DNA of 34,425 bases, taken from positions 1 through 34,425 of IMG/VR virus record IMGVR_UViG_3300042465_003448, one strand, 5' to 3'. Shown here piece by piece: positions 6,556 to 13,613 of the stretch. Under the pieces are notes generated by a model. It was not told where the DNA came from, searched no databases, and saw nothing but the letters and a program-made list of their open reading frames with translations. The stretch comes from a virus. Position numbers and translations under genes: made by a program. Position 1 is the stretch's first letter, and every line of letters starts with the position of its first letter.

Positions 6556-6771
6556 ATGAACAAACTCCAAATCATTCAAGACATACTAGGCGATAAATTT
6601 ACGCCAATAGTAAGTTGCTCAAATGTTGAATTTTACTATGCTAAACCAAAATGCAAAACGTGGGTAAGTTCGCACAGCCTAAGCGATATAATCAATAAAG
6701 CAAAATCTTACAATGTAAGAATTGCAGTTGATTTTTATTACGGTCAATTCGATTTCTTTTTTAACAATTAA
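6556..6771 (+). CDS. Small early hypothetical protein
   Basis: A 71-aa protein, MNKLQIIQDILGDKFTPIV..., with two Cys and an aromatic C-terminus (DFYYGQFDFFF). The frame is open upstream to 6475, but the ATG at 6556 follows the duplicated promoter-leader block, so the upstream part is untranslated leader. The function is not recognised. The next gene begins 11 bases later, so it is co-transcribed with the SSB-like and ERF genes. Confidence 0.6.
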   Translation: MNKLQIIQDILGDKFTPIVSCSNVEFYYAKPKCKTWVSSHSLSDIINKAKSYNVRIAVDFYYGQFDFFFNN

Positions 6772-6782
6772 ACCATAAACAA

Positions 6783-7064
6783 ATGTCAGACAAAACCTAC
6801 ATCAACGGACTATTTATCAAAGTCAAAGAAACCAAATTCGGTGAAGTGGTGAGCGTATCAATTAACGCCAAAACACTAATCGAAGAACTAAACAAACATA
6901 CCAACGCTAAAGGGTACGTGAACATTGATTTGCTTAGACGTAAAGAAGCAGACAAACAAGGTAACACACATTATGCGGTGCTAAATGAGTGGCAACCTAA
7001 AAGCGACTACAAAGCACCAGCAACGTCAGCGACAACTGATGACGATGGCGGACTTCCATTTTAA
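6783..7064 (+). CDS. Small SSB-like protein with acidic C-terminal tip
   Basis: A 93-aa protein with a strand-rich core (TYINGLFIKVKETKFGEVVS, then VSINAKTLIEEL, GYVNIDLLRRKE) and a disordered, Thr/Ala-rich tail ending DDDGGLPF. That tip is the hallmark of single-stranded-DNA-binding proteins, which use it to recruit recombination and replication partners. The core is shorter than a full OB fold, and I recognise similar short proteins next to ERF genes in Bacteroidota phages. It lies 25 bases upstream of ERF, which fits ssDNA handling. Exact biochemical activity is inferred. Confidence 0.65.
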   Translation: MSDKTYINGLFIKVKETKFGEVVSVSINAKTLIEELNKHTNAKGYVNIDLLRRKEADKQGNTHYAVLNEWQPKSDYKAPATSATTDDDGGLPF

Positions 7065-7089
7065 TTTTTAACCAACCAAACCAAATACT

Positions 7090-7641
7090 ATGAAAAAACT
7101 AATCCAAATCCAAAACGAACTGAAAGTCCCAAAGGGCAACGTCAACAAATTCGGAAACTACAAGTACAGGTCAGCGGAGGATATACTCGAAGCCGTTAAG
7201 CCTATTCTACTAAAGCACGAATGTCTACTAACGCTAACCGATAGCATCCAAGCGATAGGCAGTAAGTTGTACTTAGTGGCAACCGCTACTATTCAAAACG
7301 AAGACACAGCGTTATCTGTTACTGGCTTTGCGGAACTATCAGAACACAAAGGCATGAGCGCAGAGCAATGCACTGGCACAGCGTCAAGCTATGCGAGAAA
7401 GTACGCTTTGAACGGCTTATTCCTAATTGACGAAACAGAAGCAGATGCAGATAGTAACAATGTGGCACAGCAACCTGCAAAGCCACAAGCCAAACCATTC
7501 TTAGAACGTGGCACGATTGACTTTACAAACGTCACCAACGCTTTACTACAAGGCAAAGCAACGATTGACCAAGTGAAAGCAAAGTTTCAGTTACTTGAAC
7601 CAATGGAAAATGAATTGTTGAACCTAAAAGTTAAAAAGTAA
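7090..7641 (+). CDS. erf: ERF-family single-strand annealing recombinase
   Basis: A 183-aa protein with ERF hallmarks: NKFGNYKYRSAEDILEAVKP near residues 19-38, a strand segment (LYLVATATIQNE), and GMSAEQCTGTASSYARKYAL near 91-110, followed by LNGLFLIDETEADAD. The family anneals complementary ssDNA in phage recombination and genome circularisation. The C-terminal 50 residues are a linker plus a small helical part. It sits between the SSB-like protein and a Gp157-like protein, an order often seen in phage recombination modules. The start has an early leader with ACCAACCAAACC. Confidence 0.9.
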   Translation: MKKLIQIQNELKVPKGNVNKFGNYKYRSAEDILEAVKPILLKHECLLTLTDSIQAIGSKLYLVATATIQNEDTALSVTGFAELSEHKGMSAEQCTGTASSYARKYALNGLFLIDETEADADSNNVAQQPAKPQAKPFLERGTIDFTNVTNALLQGKATIDQVKAKFQLLEPMENELLNLKVKK

Positions 7642-8126
7642 TGAGAGCGTTATACCACATCGACCAGGAACTACAAGCCATAAATGATGAACTAATCGCA
7701 TCACAAGGCGAAATTACAGACGAATTGTTTAATAAGTTAGCAATCACTCAAACCGAGTTAGCCGAGAAATCGGCTAATTACGGATTGGTGATACTATCCA
7801 ACGAAGCAGACAGCAAAGCAATAGACGCTGAAATAAAGCGATTAAAGGCAATGAAAGATGGCATTGATAGTGCAACCGCTAAACTGAAAGAAACGATTGG
7901 TTTTGCCATGCAGAAATACGAATTGAGCGAAGTAAAGACACCACTAGTGAAAATGTCTTTCCGTGCTTCAAAGTCGGTGCATATTAGCGATGAAAGCCTT
8001 TTGGATGCTAAATACTTTGACTATAAACCAACGGTGAACAAAACAGCGATTAAAAGCGATATTGAAAGCGGTTTACTTGTTGAGGGTGCAATCATTATTG
8101 AAAAGCAAAATCTACAAGTCAAATGA
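7641..8126 (+). CDS. Siphovirus Gp157-like protein
   Basis: A 161-aa protein whose layout matches the Gp157 family (Streptococcus phage Sfi-type): a helical coiled-coil N-terminal half (residues 1-90) with KANYGLVI-type and EIKRLKAMKD segments, then TPLVKMSFRASKSVHI and a PTVNKTAIKSDIESGLLVEGA end. The family usually sits beside ERF or SSB genes and is linked to phage resistance or recombination, but its biochemistry is not settled. It overlaps the ERF stop by one base. A perfect 8-bp hairpin with a GAAA loop lies inside the gene (7758-7777). Confidence 0.85.
   Translation: MRALYHIDQELQAINDELIASQGEITDELFNKLAITQTELAEKSANYGLVILSNEADSKAIDAEIKRLKAMKDGIDSATAKLKETIGFAMQKYELSEVKTPLVKMSFRASKSVHISDESLLDAKYFDYKPTVNKTAIKSDIESGLLVEGAIIIEKQNLQVK
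7758..7777. repeat. Perfect 20-nt hairpin with GAAA loop inside the Gp157-like gene
   Basis: TTAGCCGA, GAAA, TCGGCTAA: eight perfect pairs closed by a GNRA-type tetraloop. It encodes residues in the helical part of the protein. No U run follows. It could be an RNA structure or a protein-binding palindrome, or chance. Confidence 0.5.
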
Positions 8127-8383
8127 GTTACCGTAGAGATTTCACCAAGCCTTACCATGTCGAACTAATTGCCAACAAAAAAGCCTTTGAAATGCGAAAG
8201 GTTGGCACCGACTGGGAAGAAATACGCAAAACTTTGAACATTTGCTTTGAAGAATTACGACACATTATTGAAAATTATAACCAAATAAACCAAGCTAAAC
8301 AAAATGACAGAGCAACAGGAACAACACCTCAACCAACTGACAGCGTCAATCTTCCGACAACTATACTACTCGAAGATGCTTAA
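8123..8383 (+). CDS. Small hypothetical protein in the recombination-replication run
   Basis: An 86-aa protein overlapping the Gp157 gene by 4 bases (ATGA). Residues 1-60 look like a helical HTH-type fold (AFEMRKVGTDWEEIRKTLNI, then CFEELRHIIENY). The last 26 residues are a low-complexity tail that overlaps the next gene in another frame by 80 bases. No confident family. A DNA-binding role is only suggested by the trihelical look. Confidence 0.55.
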   Translation: MSYRRDFTKPYHVELIANKKAFEMRKVGTDWEEIRKTLNICFEELRHIIENYNQINQAKQNDRATGTTPQPTDSVNLPTTILLEDA

Positions 8384-8654
8384 CATCGAGCATGATTATT
8401 ATTTAAAACTAACTGGGAACAGCGGAGTTAAAAATGTCCTGCACCGTTTGAAAGTTGCCTACACTACTGGAGTTAATCAATTACTTTCGTACGTTGGTAT
8501 TGAAAGCCAAAAGGTGATCCGTGCCGAAATCGAAAACAGCGATGAGAAAATAAGAGCCGTAACCAGCATTAACGAGCGTCTGTTTTTCTTGCCTACTGAT
8601 AAGGTTTTGGAACTTGAGAAAGATTTTACGGACTTGATTAAAGTTAAGTATTAA
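8304..8654 (+). CDS. Hypothetical helical protein
   Basis: A 116-aa protein, MTEQQEQHLNQLTASIFRQL..., predicted all-helical with several charged amphipathic helices and no motif I recognise. It begins inside the previous gene (80-base overlap); the ATG follows an A-rich ACCAAGCTAAACAAA context typical of this phage. It is the last gene before the promoter and structured leader of the replication operon. Confidence 0.6.
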   Translation: MTEQQEQHLNQLTASIFRQLYYSKMLNIEHDYYLKLTGNSGVKNVLHRLKVAYTTGVNQLLSYVGIESQKVIRAEIENSDEKIRAVTSINERLFFLPTDKVLELEKDFTDLIKVKY

Positions 8655-8661
8655 AGAAAGT

Positions 8662-8692
8662 TTTGAAATTAAGTAATTAGTTTTTATATTTG
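8662..8692 (+). promoter_or_regulatory. Promoter TTTG-N19-TATATTTG of the replication operon
   Basis: TTTG at 8662-8665 and TATATTTG at 8685-8692 with a 19-nt spacer. The next real start codon is 8828, so the transcript carries a leader of about 130 nt, far longer than other leaders here. That leader is strongly structured (8693-8827). Confidence 0.8.
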
Positions 8693-8827
8693 CCATGCGT
8701 TAAACATTCGACAAATGCCTAGAAAATTTCATATTTTAAACATAGCCCGACTTCGGTGCTTGATTGTGTTAGGGAGGTCGAATGCCCTGCGCCACATGAT
8801 AGTGCCGACTTCGGGCGAATTTTTTTT
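8693..8827 (+). ncRNA. Structured leader RNA with terminator-like 3' hairpin (attenuator candidate)
   Basis: No gene fills this stretch. GCCCGA 8745-8750 plus TCGG 8753-8756 pair with CCGA 8805-8808 plus TCGGGC 8811-8816 (10 bp, one CT/CT internal loop), followed by GAA and eight U (8820-8827) that touch the ATG at 8828: an intrinsic-terminator layout. CATTCGAC (8705-8712) is an exact complement of GTCGAATG (8777-8784), while AGGG/CCCT (8771-8774, 8785-8788 area) form a competing small hairpin. Mutually exclusive pairings suggest a regulatory switch or a stand-alone short RNA. No known riboswitch class is recognised. Confidence 0.55.
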
Positions 8828-9526
8828 ATGAGAGATACTACAATTATCTACCGTAGTTTTTACGAAGCCATAAAAGACTTACCTGCTGAAAATCAAGCGG
8901 AGTTATGGGTTGCTATATTTGAATTTTCATTAAACTTTAATGAGGTTGAATTAACTGGACTTTCAAAGACCGTTTTTAAATTGATTAAGCCACAATTAGA
9001 GGCTAATAATAAGCGATTTGAGAACGGTAAAAAACCAAAAGTAAAGCAAGAAATAAGCAAACCGGAAGCAAAACATAAGCAAGTTGTAAGCAAATCGGAA
9101 GCTAATAACAATAACAATAACAATAATAATAATAATAACAATAACAATTTAGATACTGCTTCCTCACTACGTTCGGAACAATTTGAAAAGTTTTGGGAGT
9201 TTTACGGTAAACATGGAGCGAAGAAACCAGCAAAGCAAAGGTTTATGAAACTAACAGAAACCGAAATGGAGGCTTTGCGTAAACACTTGCCAAAGTATTT
9301 AGACTCAACACCGGATATAAAATTCAGAAAACACGCTGAAAGATACCTTTCTTCAAAACTTTGGGAAAATGGTGATATTGAAAATCTATCTAAACCAGTT
9401 GAATATTGGACAAACCCATTTGATTATTGGAATAGGGATTTGACACCAGAAGAATGGAAGCGAGTACCACCGGACAGAGTAGAAGGCAAAAAAGATAACG
9501 ATATAAAAAGGAGGATGGGTATATGA
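8828..9526 (+). CDS. DUF6291-type replication protein (helicase-loader-like)
   Basis: A 232-aa protein from ATG 8828; upstream in-frame GTG 8756 lies in the leader RNA and is rejected. Residues 1-70 (TIIYRSFYEAIKDLPAENQA, ELWVAIFEFSL, LIKPQLEANNKRFENG) match the DUF6291 family. Next come a Lys-rich linker and fifteen consecutive Asn. The C-terminal domain (FEKFWEFYGKHGAKKPAKQR, then KHAERYLSSKLWENGD) resembles the end of phage replisome organisers and helicase loaders. The gene is coupled by ATGA to a primase-ATPase, so a role in replication initiation or loading is likely; DNA binding is inferred. Confidence 0.75.
   Translation: MRDTTIIYRSFYEAIKDLPAENQAELWVAIFEFSLNFNEVELTGLSKTVFKLIKPQLEANNKRFENGKKPKVKQEISKPEAKHKQVVSKSEANNNNNNNNNNNNNNNLDTASSLRSEQFEKFWEFYGKHGAKKPAKQRFMKLTETEMEALRKHLPKYLDSTPDIKFRKHAERYLSSKLWENGDIENLSKPVEYWTNPFDYWNRDLTPEEWKRVPPDRVEGKKDNDIKRRMGI
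9104..9148 (+). repeat. AAY trinucleotide tract encoding 15 Asn
   Basis: Fifteen consecutive AAT/AAC codons form a flexible poly-Asn linker between the two domains of the replication protein. Mixed AAT and AAC codons limit slippage, but length variation by whole codons is plausible between isolates. Confidence 0.9.
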
Positions 9527-11232
9527 TTTGCACCGTTTATAATAACATACAGCACATAACCGAGCCTAAACTTTACGATGTTGACGTTGTACTTGGTTGG
9601 ATAAGAGATTGTCGAATTAAGGACAAAATAGAGAAGTTGCGCAAAACAACCGACCTAGAGTTAAATCGTAAACTAAAGTCGGAACTTCCTTCCATCGTAT
9701 TTGCCGGAACATTCACAAACCGAACTGATGAACATTGCGAAGCACTAAGCGGATTGGCAATACTTGACTTTGACCATTTAGCAGATGTAGAAGCAACAAA
9801 AAAAGAATTAGCCAAAAAGCCGTATATCTATGCTGCATTTGTTTCGCCAAACGGTGATGGAGTAAAAGCACTAGCACGAATACCAAAGCAGTTTGCAAGG
9901 TTTGCCGGATATTATCGAGGACTTCAAAAGCATCATCCCGAACTTGACCCGAAAAATAAAAACATTAGCCGAGTTTGTTTTTTATCGTGTGACCCGAATA
10001 TCTACATAAACAAAGACGCTACTGAGTTTACAGAATACGTGGAAGAACCGAAAAGCGCAGACCGTCCTATTTACCACAACGAAATAAAGATTGAAGATAC
10101 TAGCATAATAATTCAAAATCTTTTTAAGTGGTGGAGCGGTAAGTATCACATGACAGCCGGAAACCGAAACCATAATATATTTGTTTTGGCTTCTGCTTTT
10201 AACGAGTACGGAGTAAGTCAACACGAAGCACTTTATTTTTGCTACCAATACCAACAAGAGGATTTCACCGAAAAAGAAATTGAACAAACGGTAAAGTCAG
10301 CCTACCGGAAAACAAACCTACACGCTACCAAAGAATTTACAGCGGTTGAAAAGTTAGCAAACTATTCACCAAAAGAAATACCAACGCAACCGGAAGCGGA
10401 ACTATCTTTGCCACAACAGATATTTAATTCAGCATTTGTTGATGTTTCTAAAAAGTTAGACTATCCGAAACCTGCTATTTCAATCGGTTATCACACCACA
10501 GGAGGCAATAACTATCCAACTTCATTTGGTACTTATGGTAACTTTTCGGCAATAGTCGGAGCGTCAAAGTCTAGAAAAACATTTTTAAAATCGCTTTTAG
10601 TTTCTGCTTATGTTGGTGGGCAGTCTGATAGATACTTAGGTCACATCAAAGGGCATAGAGATAGTGGGCATTTTGTGATTGACATAGACACCGAGCAAGG
10701 CGAATGGCACGCTCAAAATGTATTTAAGCGTATTCCTAAAATGTGCGGAGGTAATCCCGACTTTTATAAACCTTTTGCGCTTAGACCTTACAGCCACTTA
10801 GAGCGTATTCAGTTTATTGATTACTTGGTGTACGAAAGTCAGTACAAAGACAATATCGGTTTAATGGTGATAGATGGACTTGCTGACTTGGTTGCAGATT
10901 TCAATGACTTGAAAGAAACTAACCTATTAATTCAAAAGGTTATGAAATGGACTGATGATAAGAAGTTCCACCTAATGACTATTATCCACCAAAACAGCTA
11001 CACGAACAAAGCAACCGGACACTTAGGAAGTAGCATCCTAAAGAAAGCAGAAACCGTTTGCAACTTAGCAATAGTTGACGATATGGCTCAGGTTACATTT
11101 AGCTATACAAGAGGCTTCCCGATTGACAAAGTATATTTTAAAATTGATGAAGATGGATTGCCTTTTGTTGGTGATACACCACCACCTGCGCCAAACCTAA
11201 AAAAAATTGATAACGAAAAAACACCATTCTAA
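9523..11232 (+). CDS. Primase-ATPase (BT4734/VirE-type N-terminus, RecA-like C-terminus)
   Basis: A 569-aa multidomain replication protein. Residues about 55-190 carry LSGLAILDFDHL (Asp82, Asp84) and SPNGDGVKALARI (108-120), the signature of the BT4734-like/VirE_N primase-type domain of Bacteroidota elements. A helical primase-C-like region (about 195-270) follows, with NRNHNIFVLASAFNEYGVS. The C-terminal third is a RecA/RepA-like ATPase: a divergent Walker A, GASKSRKT at 346-353, and Walker B LMVID at 447-451. It likely primes and unwinds DNA at the fork. It is coupled to the replication protein upstream and a nuclease downstream by short overlaps. Confidence 0.85.
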   Translation: MICTVYNNIQHITEPKLYDVDVVLGWIRDCRIKDKIEKLRKTTDLELNRKLKSELPSIVFAGTFTNRTDEHCEALSGLAILDFDHLADVEATKKELAKKPYIYAAFVSPNGDGVKALARIPKQFARFAGYYRGLQKHHPELDPKNKNISRVCFLSCDPNIYINKDATEFTEYVEEPKSADRPIYHNEIKIEDTSIIIQNLFKWWSGKYHMTAGNRNHNIFVLASAFNEYGVSQHEALYFCYQYQQEDFTEKEIEQTVKSAYRKTNLHATKEFTAVEKLANYSPKEIPTQPEAELSLPQQIFNSAFVDVSKKLDYPKPAISIGYHTTGGNNYPTSFGTYGNFSAIVGASKSRKTFLKSLLVSAYVGGQSDRYLGHIKGHRDSGHFVIDIDTEQGEWHAQNVFKRIPKMCGGNPDFYKPFALRPYSHLERIQFIDYLVYESQYKDNIGLMVIDGLADLVADFNDLKETNLLIQKVMKWTDDKKFHLMTIIHQNSYTNKATGHLGSSILKKAETVCNLAIVDDMAQVTFSYTRGFPIDKVYFKIDEDGLPFVGDTPPPAPNLKKIDNEKTPF

Positions 11233-11705
11233 TGAAAGCAATAAACACACACTTTGATAATTTATACTTCCGGTCACGTTTGGAAGCACGTTGGGCGGTT
11301 TACTTTAAGTCACTTGATATTGAGTACATTTACGAAATGGAAGGATTTGAGTTTGATGGTTACAAATACCTGCCGGACTTTTATTTCCCAAAGTATGACT
11401 TTTATGGTGAAGTAAAGCATGAGCACTTTGGCGATGTTGATGTGGACAGATGGAATAGCTTTGTAACCAATATTAAAAAACCTTTGATTATATTTGATGG
11501 CACTCCAAACGCAAAGCCATTGAAGTCTTTATTTTGGAATGGTTATGAAGTAGGAGAAATACAAACAATCCCATTTTGTAATTTAGTAAAAGAAAGTTAT
11601 GGTTTTTTTTGGTGTGCTGGGGGTGATGAAGATTGGGGAAATGATGAACCTTACAAAAGCGCAATTAGCAAAGCACGTAAAAAAAGATTTGAACATGGCG
11701 AATAA
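11232..11705 (+). CDS. PD-(D/E)XK-type nuclease
   Basis: A 157-aa protein with LYFRSRLEARWAVYFKSLDI, then YEMEGFEF, YKYLPDFYFP and YGEVKHE. The arrangement E18...D49...E60-x-K62 fits the PD-(D/E)XK nuclease core, and I recognise this SRLEARWAVFF...YLPDF...EVK family from many phages. It probably cuts DNA in recombination or host-DNA breakdown. The C-terminal part has Cys and Trp residues (FFWCAGGDEDWG). It begins on the last base of the primase-ATPase stop and overlaps a second nuclease gene. Confidence 0.75.
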   Translation: MKAINTHFDNLYFRSRLEARWAVYFKSLDIEYIYEMEGFEFDGYKYLPDFYFPKYDFYGEVKHEHFGDVDVDRWNSFVTNIKKPLIIFDGTPNAKPLKSLFWNGYEVGEIQTIPFCNLVKESYGFFWCAGGDEDWGNDEPYKSAISKARKKRFEHGE

Positions 11706-12039
11706 CGAAAGCAAACTCCAAATCGAATGCGTTAAATACTTTCGGATGCAATATCCAAAACTGACTATATTTAGCGTTCCAAACGGTGGAAAACGAAATG
11801 CACTAACAGCCACGATATTAAAACGTGAGGGTGCACTTGCAGGAGTAGCTGACTTATTTCTAATGTATCCTTCCAAAACCTATCACGGATTGTTTATTGA
11901 AATGAAGTTTGGCAAGGGCGTACAAAGTGAAGCGCAAAAAGAATTTGATAAGCAATGCAAGTTATTTGGCTATAAATACGAACTTTGCTATACATTTGAT
12001 GATTTTGTTAGAATAATTCAAAGTTATTTTTATAATTAA
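11695..12039 (+). CDS. VRR-NUC domain nuclease
   Basis: A 114-aa protein from ATG 11695, MANNESKLQIECVKYFRMQY. VRR-NUC features: FSVPNGGKRN, GALAGVADLFLMYP (Asp53) and GLFIEMKFGKG (Glu69-x-Lys71), with QSEAQKEF after. This is a PD-(D/E)XK subclass often stand-alone in phages, acting on branched or structured DNA. Upstream in-frame ATGs at 11641/11644 and 11599 exist but lie deep in the previous gene; residues from 11644 (NLTKAQLAKHVKKDLN) could be real. The overlap with the preceding nuclease is 11 bases with the chosen start. Confidence 0.85.
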   Translation: MANNESKLQIECVKYFRMQYPKLTIFSVPNGGKRNALTATILKREGALAGVADLFLMYPSKTYHGLFIEMKFGKGVQSEAQKEFDKQCKLFGYKYELCYTFDDFVRIIQSYFYN

Positions 12040-12075
12040 TTACGGTAATTTCGCCATAATTAAATAAACCAGCCA

Positions 12076-13074
12076 ATGGCAAAGCCAACACAACTAGGAA
12101 TGATCGCAATGAAGTATATTGAGAAGTTTCCTAATAGTAGCAAGAATACTTTAGCCGAGAAAATGTTTAATGAAAATCCATTAGTTTTTAATGATGCCGA
12201 ACACGCAAGAACCGTTATTAGACACTATACTGGCGCAGGTGGTAAGAAAACCAGAAAACCTACATCACCAAACTTGTCAATGGAAAGTGATTTCACTAGG
12301 GAAAATCCATACGGACTTCCCGAAAGCGAAGAAAAGCCAAGCGTGATTTATAAGATGCCAACGGCTAACAATAACATTTTAGTTTTATCCGATGTTCATT
12401 TGCCCTACCAAAATAACAAAGCACTAACTCTCGCACTTGACTACGGCAAAAAAGAAAACATCAACACCATTCTTTTACTCGGGGACATTATGGATATGCA
12501 CAAAGCTAGTTTCCACGAACAAGACCCGAAGAAGCGTGACTTGGCTTATGAGTTTGAAATATGCCGAAACTTTTTAGACGTGCTACAAAAAGCCTTTCCA
12601 CTAGCTAAAATATTTTTCAAAGAGGGGAATCACGAAATGCGATGGGAGCGATACCTAAGGGTGAAAGCACCAGTGATTTTAGACATGCAGGAGTTTAGGC
12701 TTCAAACAATTCTGCGACTTGGTGAGCGTGGTATCACTTGGATAGCGAACAACCAAGTAATGAAGATTGGCAAACTTTACGCCATACATGGCAACGAGTA
12801 CAAAGGGAGCGGAGGTATTAATGCGGCTCGGACTTTGTGGCTACGTTCGGGAGAAAGCACCATCTGCGGAGATAAGCACAAAACTCAAACTATGCTGAAA
12901 ACAAACATCAGCGGGAAAGTACATGGCACTTTTGTGATTGGATGCCTTTGCGAATTGAACCCTGACTACTTGACTTTGAATGAATGGAATTTAGGATTTG
13001 CGGTTATTAAAGTATTAAAGGGTGGCGAGTTTGAAGTGTACAACAAATCTATTATTGACGGCAAAGTTTTGTAA
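12076..13074 (+). CDS. Calcineurin-like metallophosphoesterase
   Basis: A 332-aa protein. Residues 1-90 form a helical, winged-HTH-like N-terminal part (KPTQLGMIAMKYIEKFPNSS...) and linker. The phosphoesterase core has SDVH (Asp106, His108), GDIMD (136-140), GNHE (184-187) and HGNE (238-241); the last expected GHxH is replaced by GDKH (265-268). The family hydrolyses phosphodiesters with two metals; phage members include nucleases and tRNA or DNA end-processing enzymes, and next to two nucleases a DNA role is likely. A 36-base gap precedes it, containing only a weak TAATTTCG box. Confidence 0.8.
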   Translation: MAKPTQLGMIAMKYIEKFPNSSKNTLAEKMFNENPLVFNDAEHARTVIRHYTGAGGKKTRKPTSPNLSMESDFTRENPYGLPESEEKPSVIYKMPTANNNILVLSDVHLPYQNNKALTLALDYGKKENINTILLLGDIMDMHKASFHEQDPKKRDLAYEFEICRNFLDVLQKAFPLAKIFFKEGNHEMRWERYLRVKAPVILDMQEFRLQTILRLGERGITWIANNQVMKIGKLYAIHGNEYKGSGGINAARTLWLRSGESTICGDKHKTQTMLKTNISGKVHGTFVIGCLCELNPDYLTLNEWNLGFAVIKVLKGGEFEVYNKSIIDGKVL

Positions 13075-13075
13075 G

Positions 13076-13318
13076 ATGGAACAGCTATATCAGTGGACTT
13101 TTCAAGTATTAGATTATAAAAACTTTGAAGGCACTAACATTGTGGTGTATGCACCAACCTACAAAGATGCGCTTCGGAAAATACGTGATTTAAAATTGCC
13201 ACAACTATTGACCTTTGACGAAATCGAAGATGGGGTTAAACTGATCCAAGTTTATGAAATGGACTTTATTAGTGGATTAGAAGAAGAAGAAGGAGTAACC
13301 GAACCCGAAGAAGAATGA
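13076..13318 (+). CDS. Small hypothetical protein with acidic tail
   Basis: An 80-aa protein, MEQLYQWTFQVLDYKNFEGT..., starting one base after the phosphoesterase stop; an in-frame ATG at 13022 inside that gene is less likely. The N-terminal half reads as alternating strands and a helix (VVYAPTYKDALRKIRDLKLP), and the end is strongly acidic (LEEEEGVTEPEEE). No family recognised. It is the last gene of the replication operon before a cluster of hairpins. Confidence 0.6.
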   Translation: MEQLYQWTFQVLDYKNFEGTNIVVYAPTYKDALRKIRDLKLPQLLTFDEIEDGVKLIQVYEMDFISGLEEEEGVTEPEEE

Positions 13319-13424
13319 CATAATGTGCATTATGCCGCATTTTTGCGGTTAATGAATGATTAAACCAACTTTACTCAATATCGTGAGTAATTTTATACGA
13401 ACTGTCCGTAAATATGGGGCAGTT
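13319..13424. terminator. Cluster of four hairpins between replication and helicase-methylase operons
   Basis: In order: CATAAT/ATTATG (13319-13334), CCGCA/TGCGG (13335-13348), TTACTCA/TGAGTAA with a 6-nt loop followed by TTTTA (13371-13394), and AACTGTCC/GGGCAGTT with one G-U pair (13400-13424). The third is terminator-like. The first touches the stop codon of the preceding gene. The gap from 13318 to 13500 holds no gene other than the promoter at 13445. Besides termination, a hairpin cluster beside replication genes could mark an origin. Confidence 0.55.
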
Positions 13425-13444
13425 GAAAAAAACTTTAAAAAAAG

Positions 13445-13477
13445 TTTGGAAGTGTGAAAATTAAAAAGTTATATTTG
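13445..13477 (+). promoter_or_regulatory. Promoter TTTG-N21-TATATTTG
   Basis: TTTG at 13445-13448 and TATATTTG at 13470-13477, spacer 21 nt. The upstream block, TTTAAAAAAAGTTTGGAA, matches that at 4018-4034, and the leader matches the one at 6531-6561. It drives the 13500 mini-gene and the helicase-methylase. Confidence 0.85.
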
Positions 13478-13499
13478 CATATCACTAAACCAAACTACT

Positions 13500-13589
13500 A
13501 TGAACACTTACACATTTAATGGGATAACCGTACAAGCATTAACAGCAGACCAAGCATACGCAAAAATAAAATCAATAGCACTTAAGTAA
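13500..13589 (+). CDS. 29-aa leader mini-gene
   Basis: A tiny frame, M N T Y T F N G I T V Q A L T A ... S I A L K, directly behind a strong promoter and the standard early leader, closed by TAA just before the next gene's own leader. Its start region duplicates that of the 6556 gene. It may be a true microprotein, or a leader peptide affecting translation of the helicase-methylase 21 bases downstream. No motif. Confidence 0.5.
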   Translation: MNTYTFNGITVQALTADQAYAKIKSIALK

Positions 13590-13613
13590 TTAACCAAAAC
13601 CAAACCAACTATG
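13590..13613 (+). repeat. Early leader repeat, second exact copy
   Basis: These bases match 4331-4354, including the ATG of the downstream gene, apart from at most one edge base. This supports a functional start-site motif rather than chance similarity. Confidence 0.8.

Noticed and set aside
8756-8827. Upstream GTG start for the DUF6291 protein
   Set aside because: The extra 24 codons are the structured leader RNA with the terminator-like hairpin; DUF6291 similarity begins at ATG 8828.
8893-9147. Minus-strand frame with a long poly-Leu stretch
   Set aside because: It is the reverse reading of the Asn-repeat tract in the replication protein; it has no promoter or start context.
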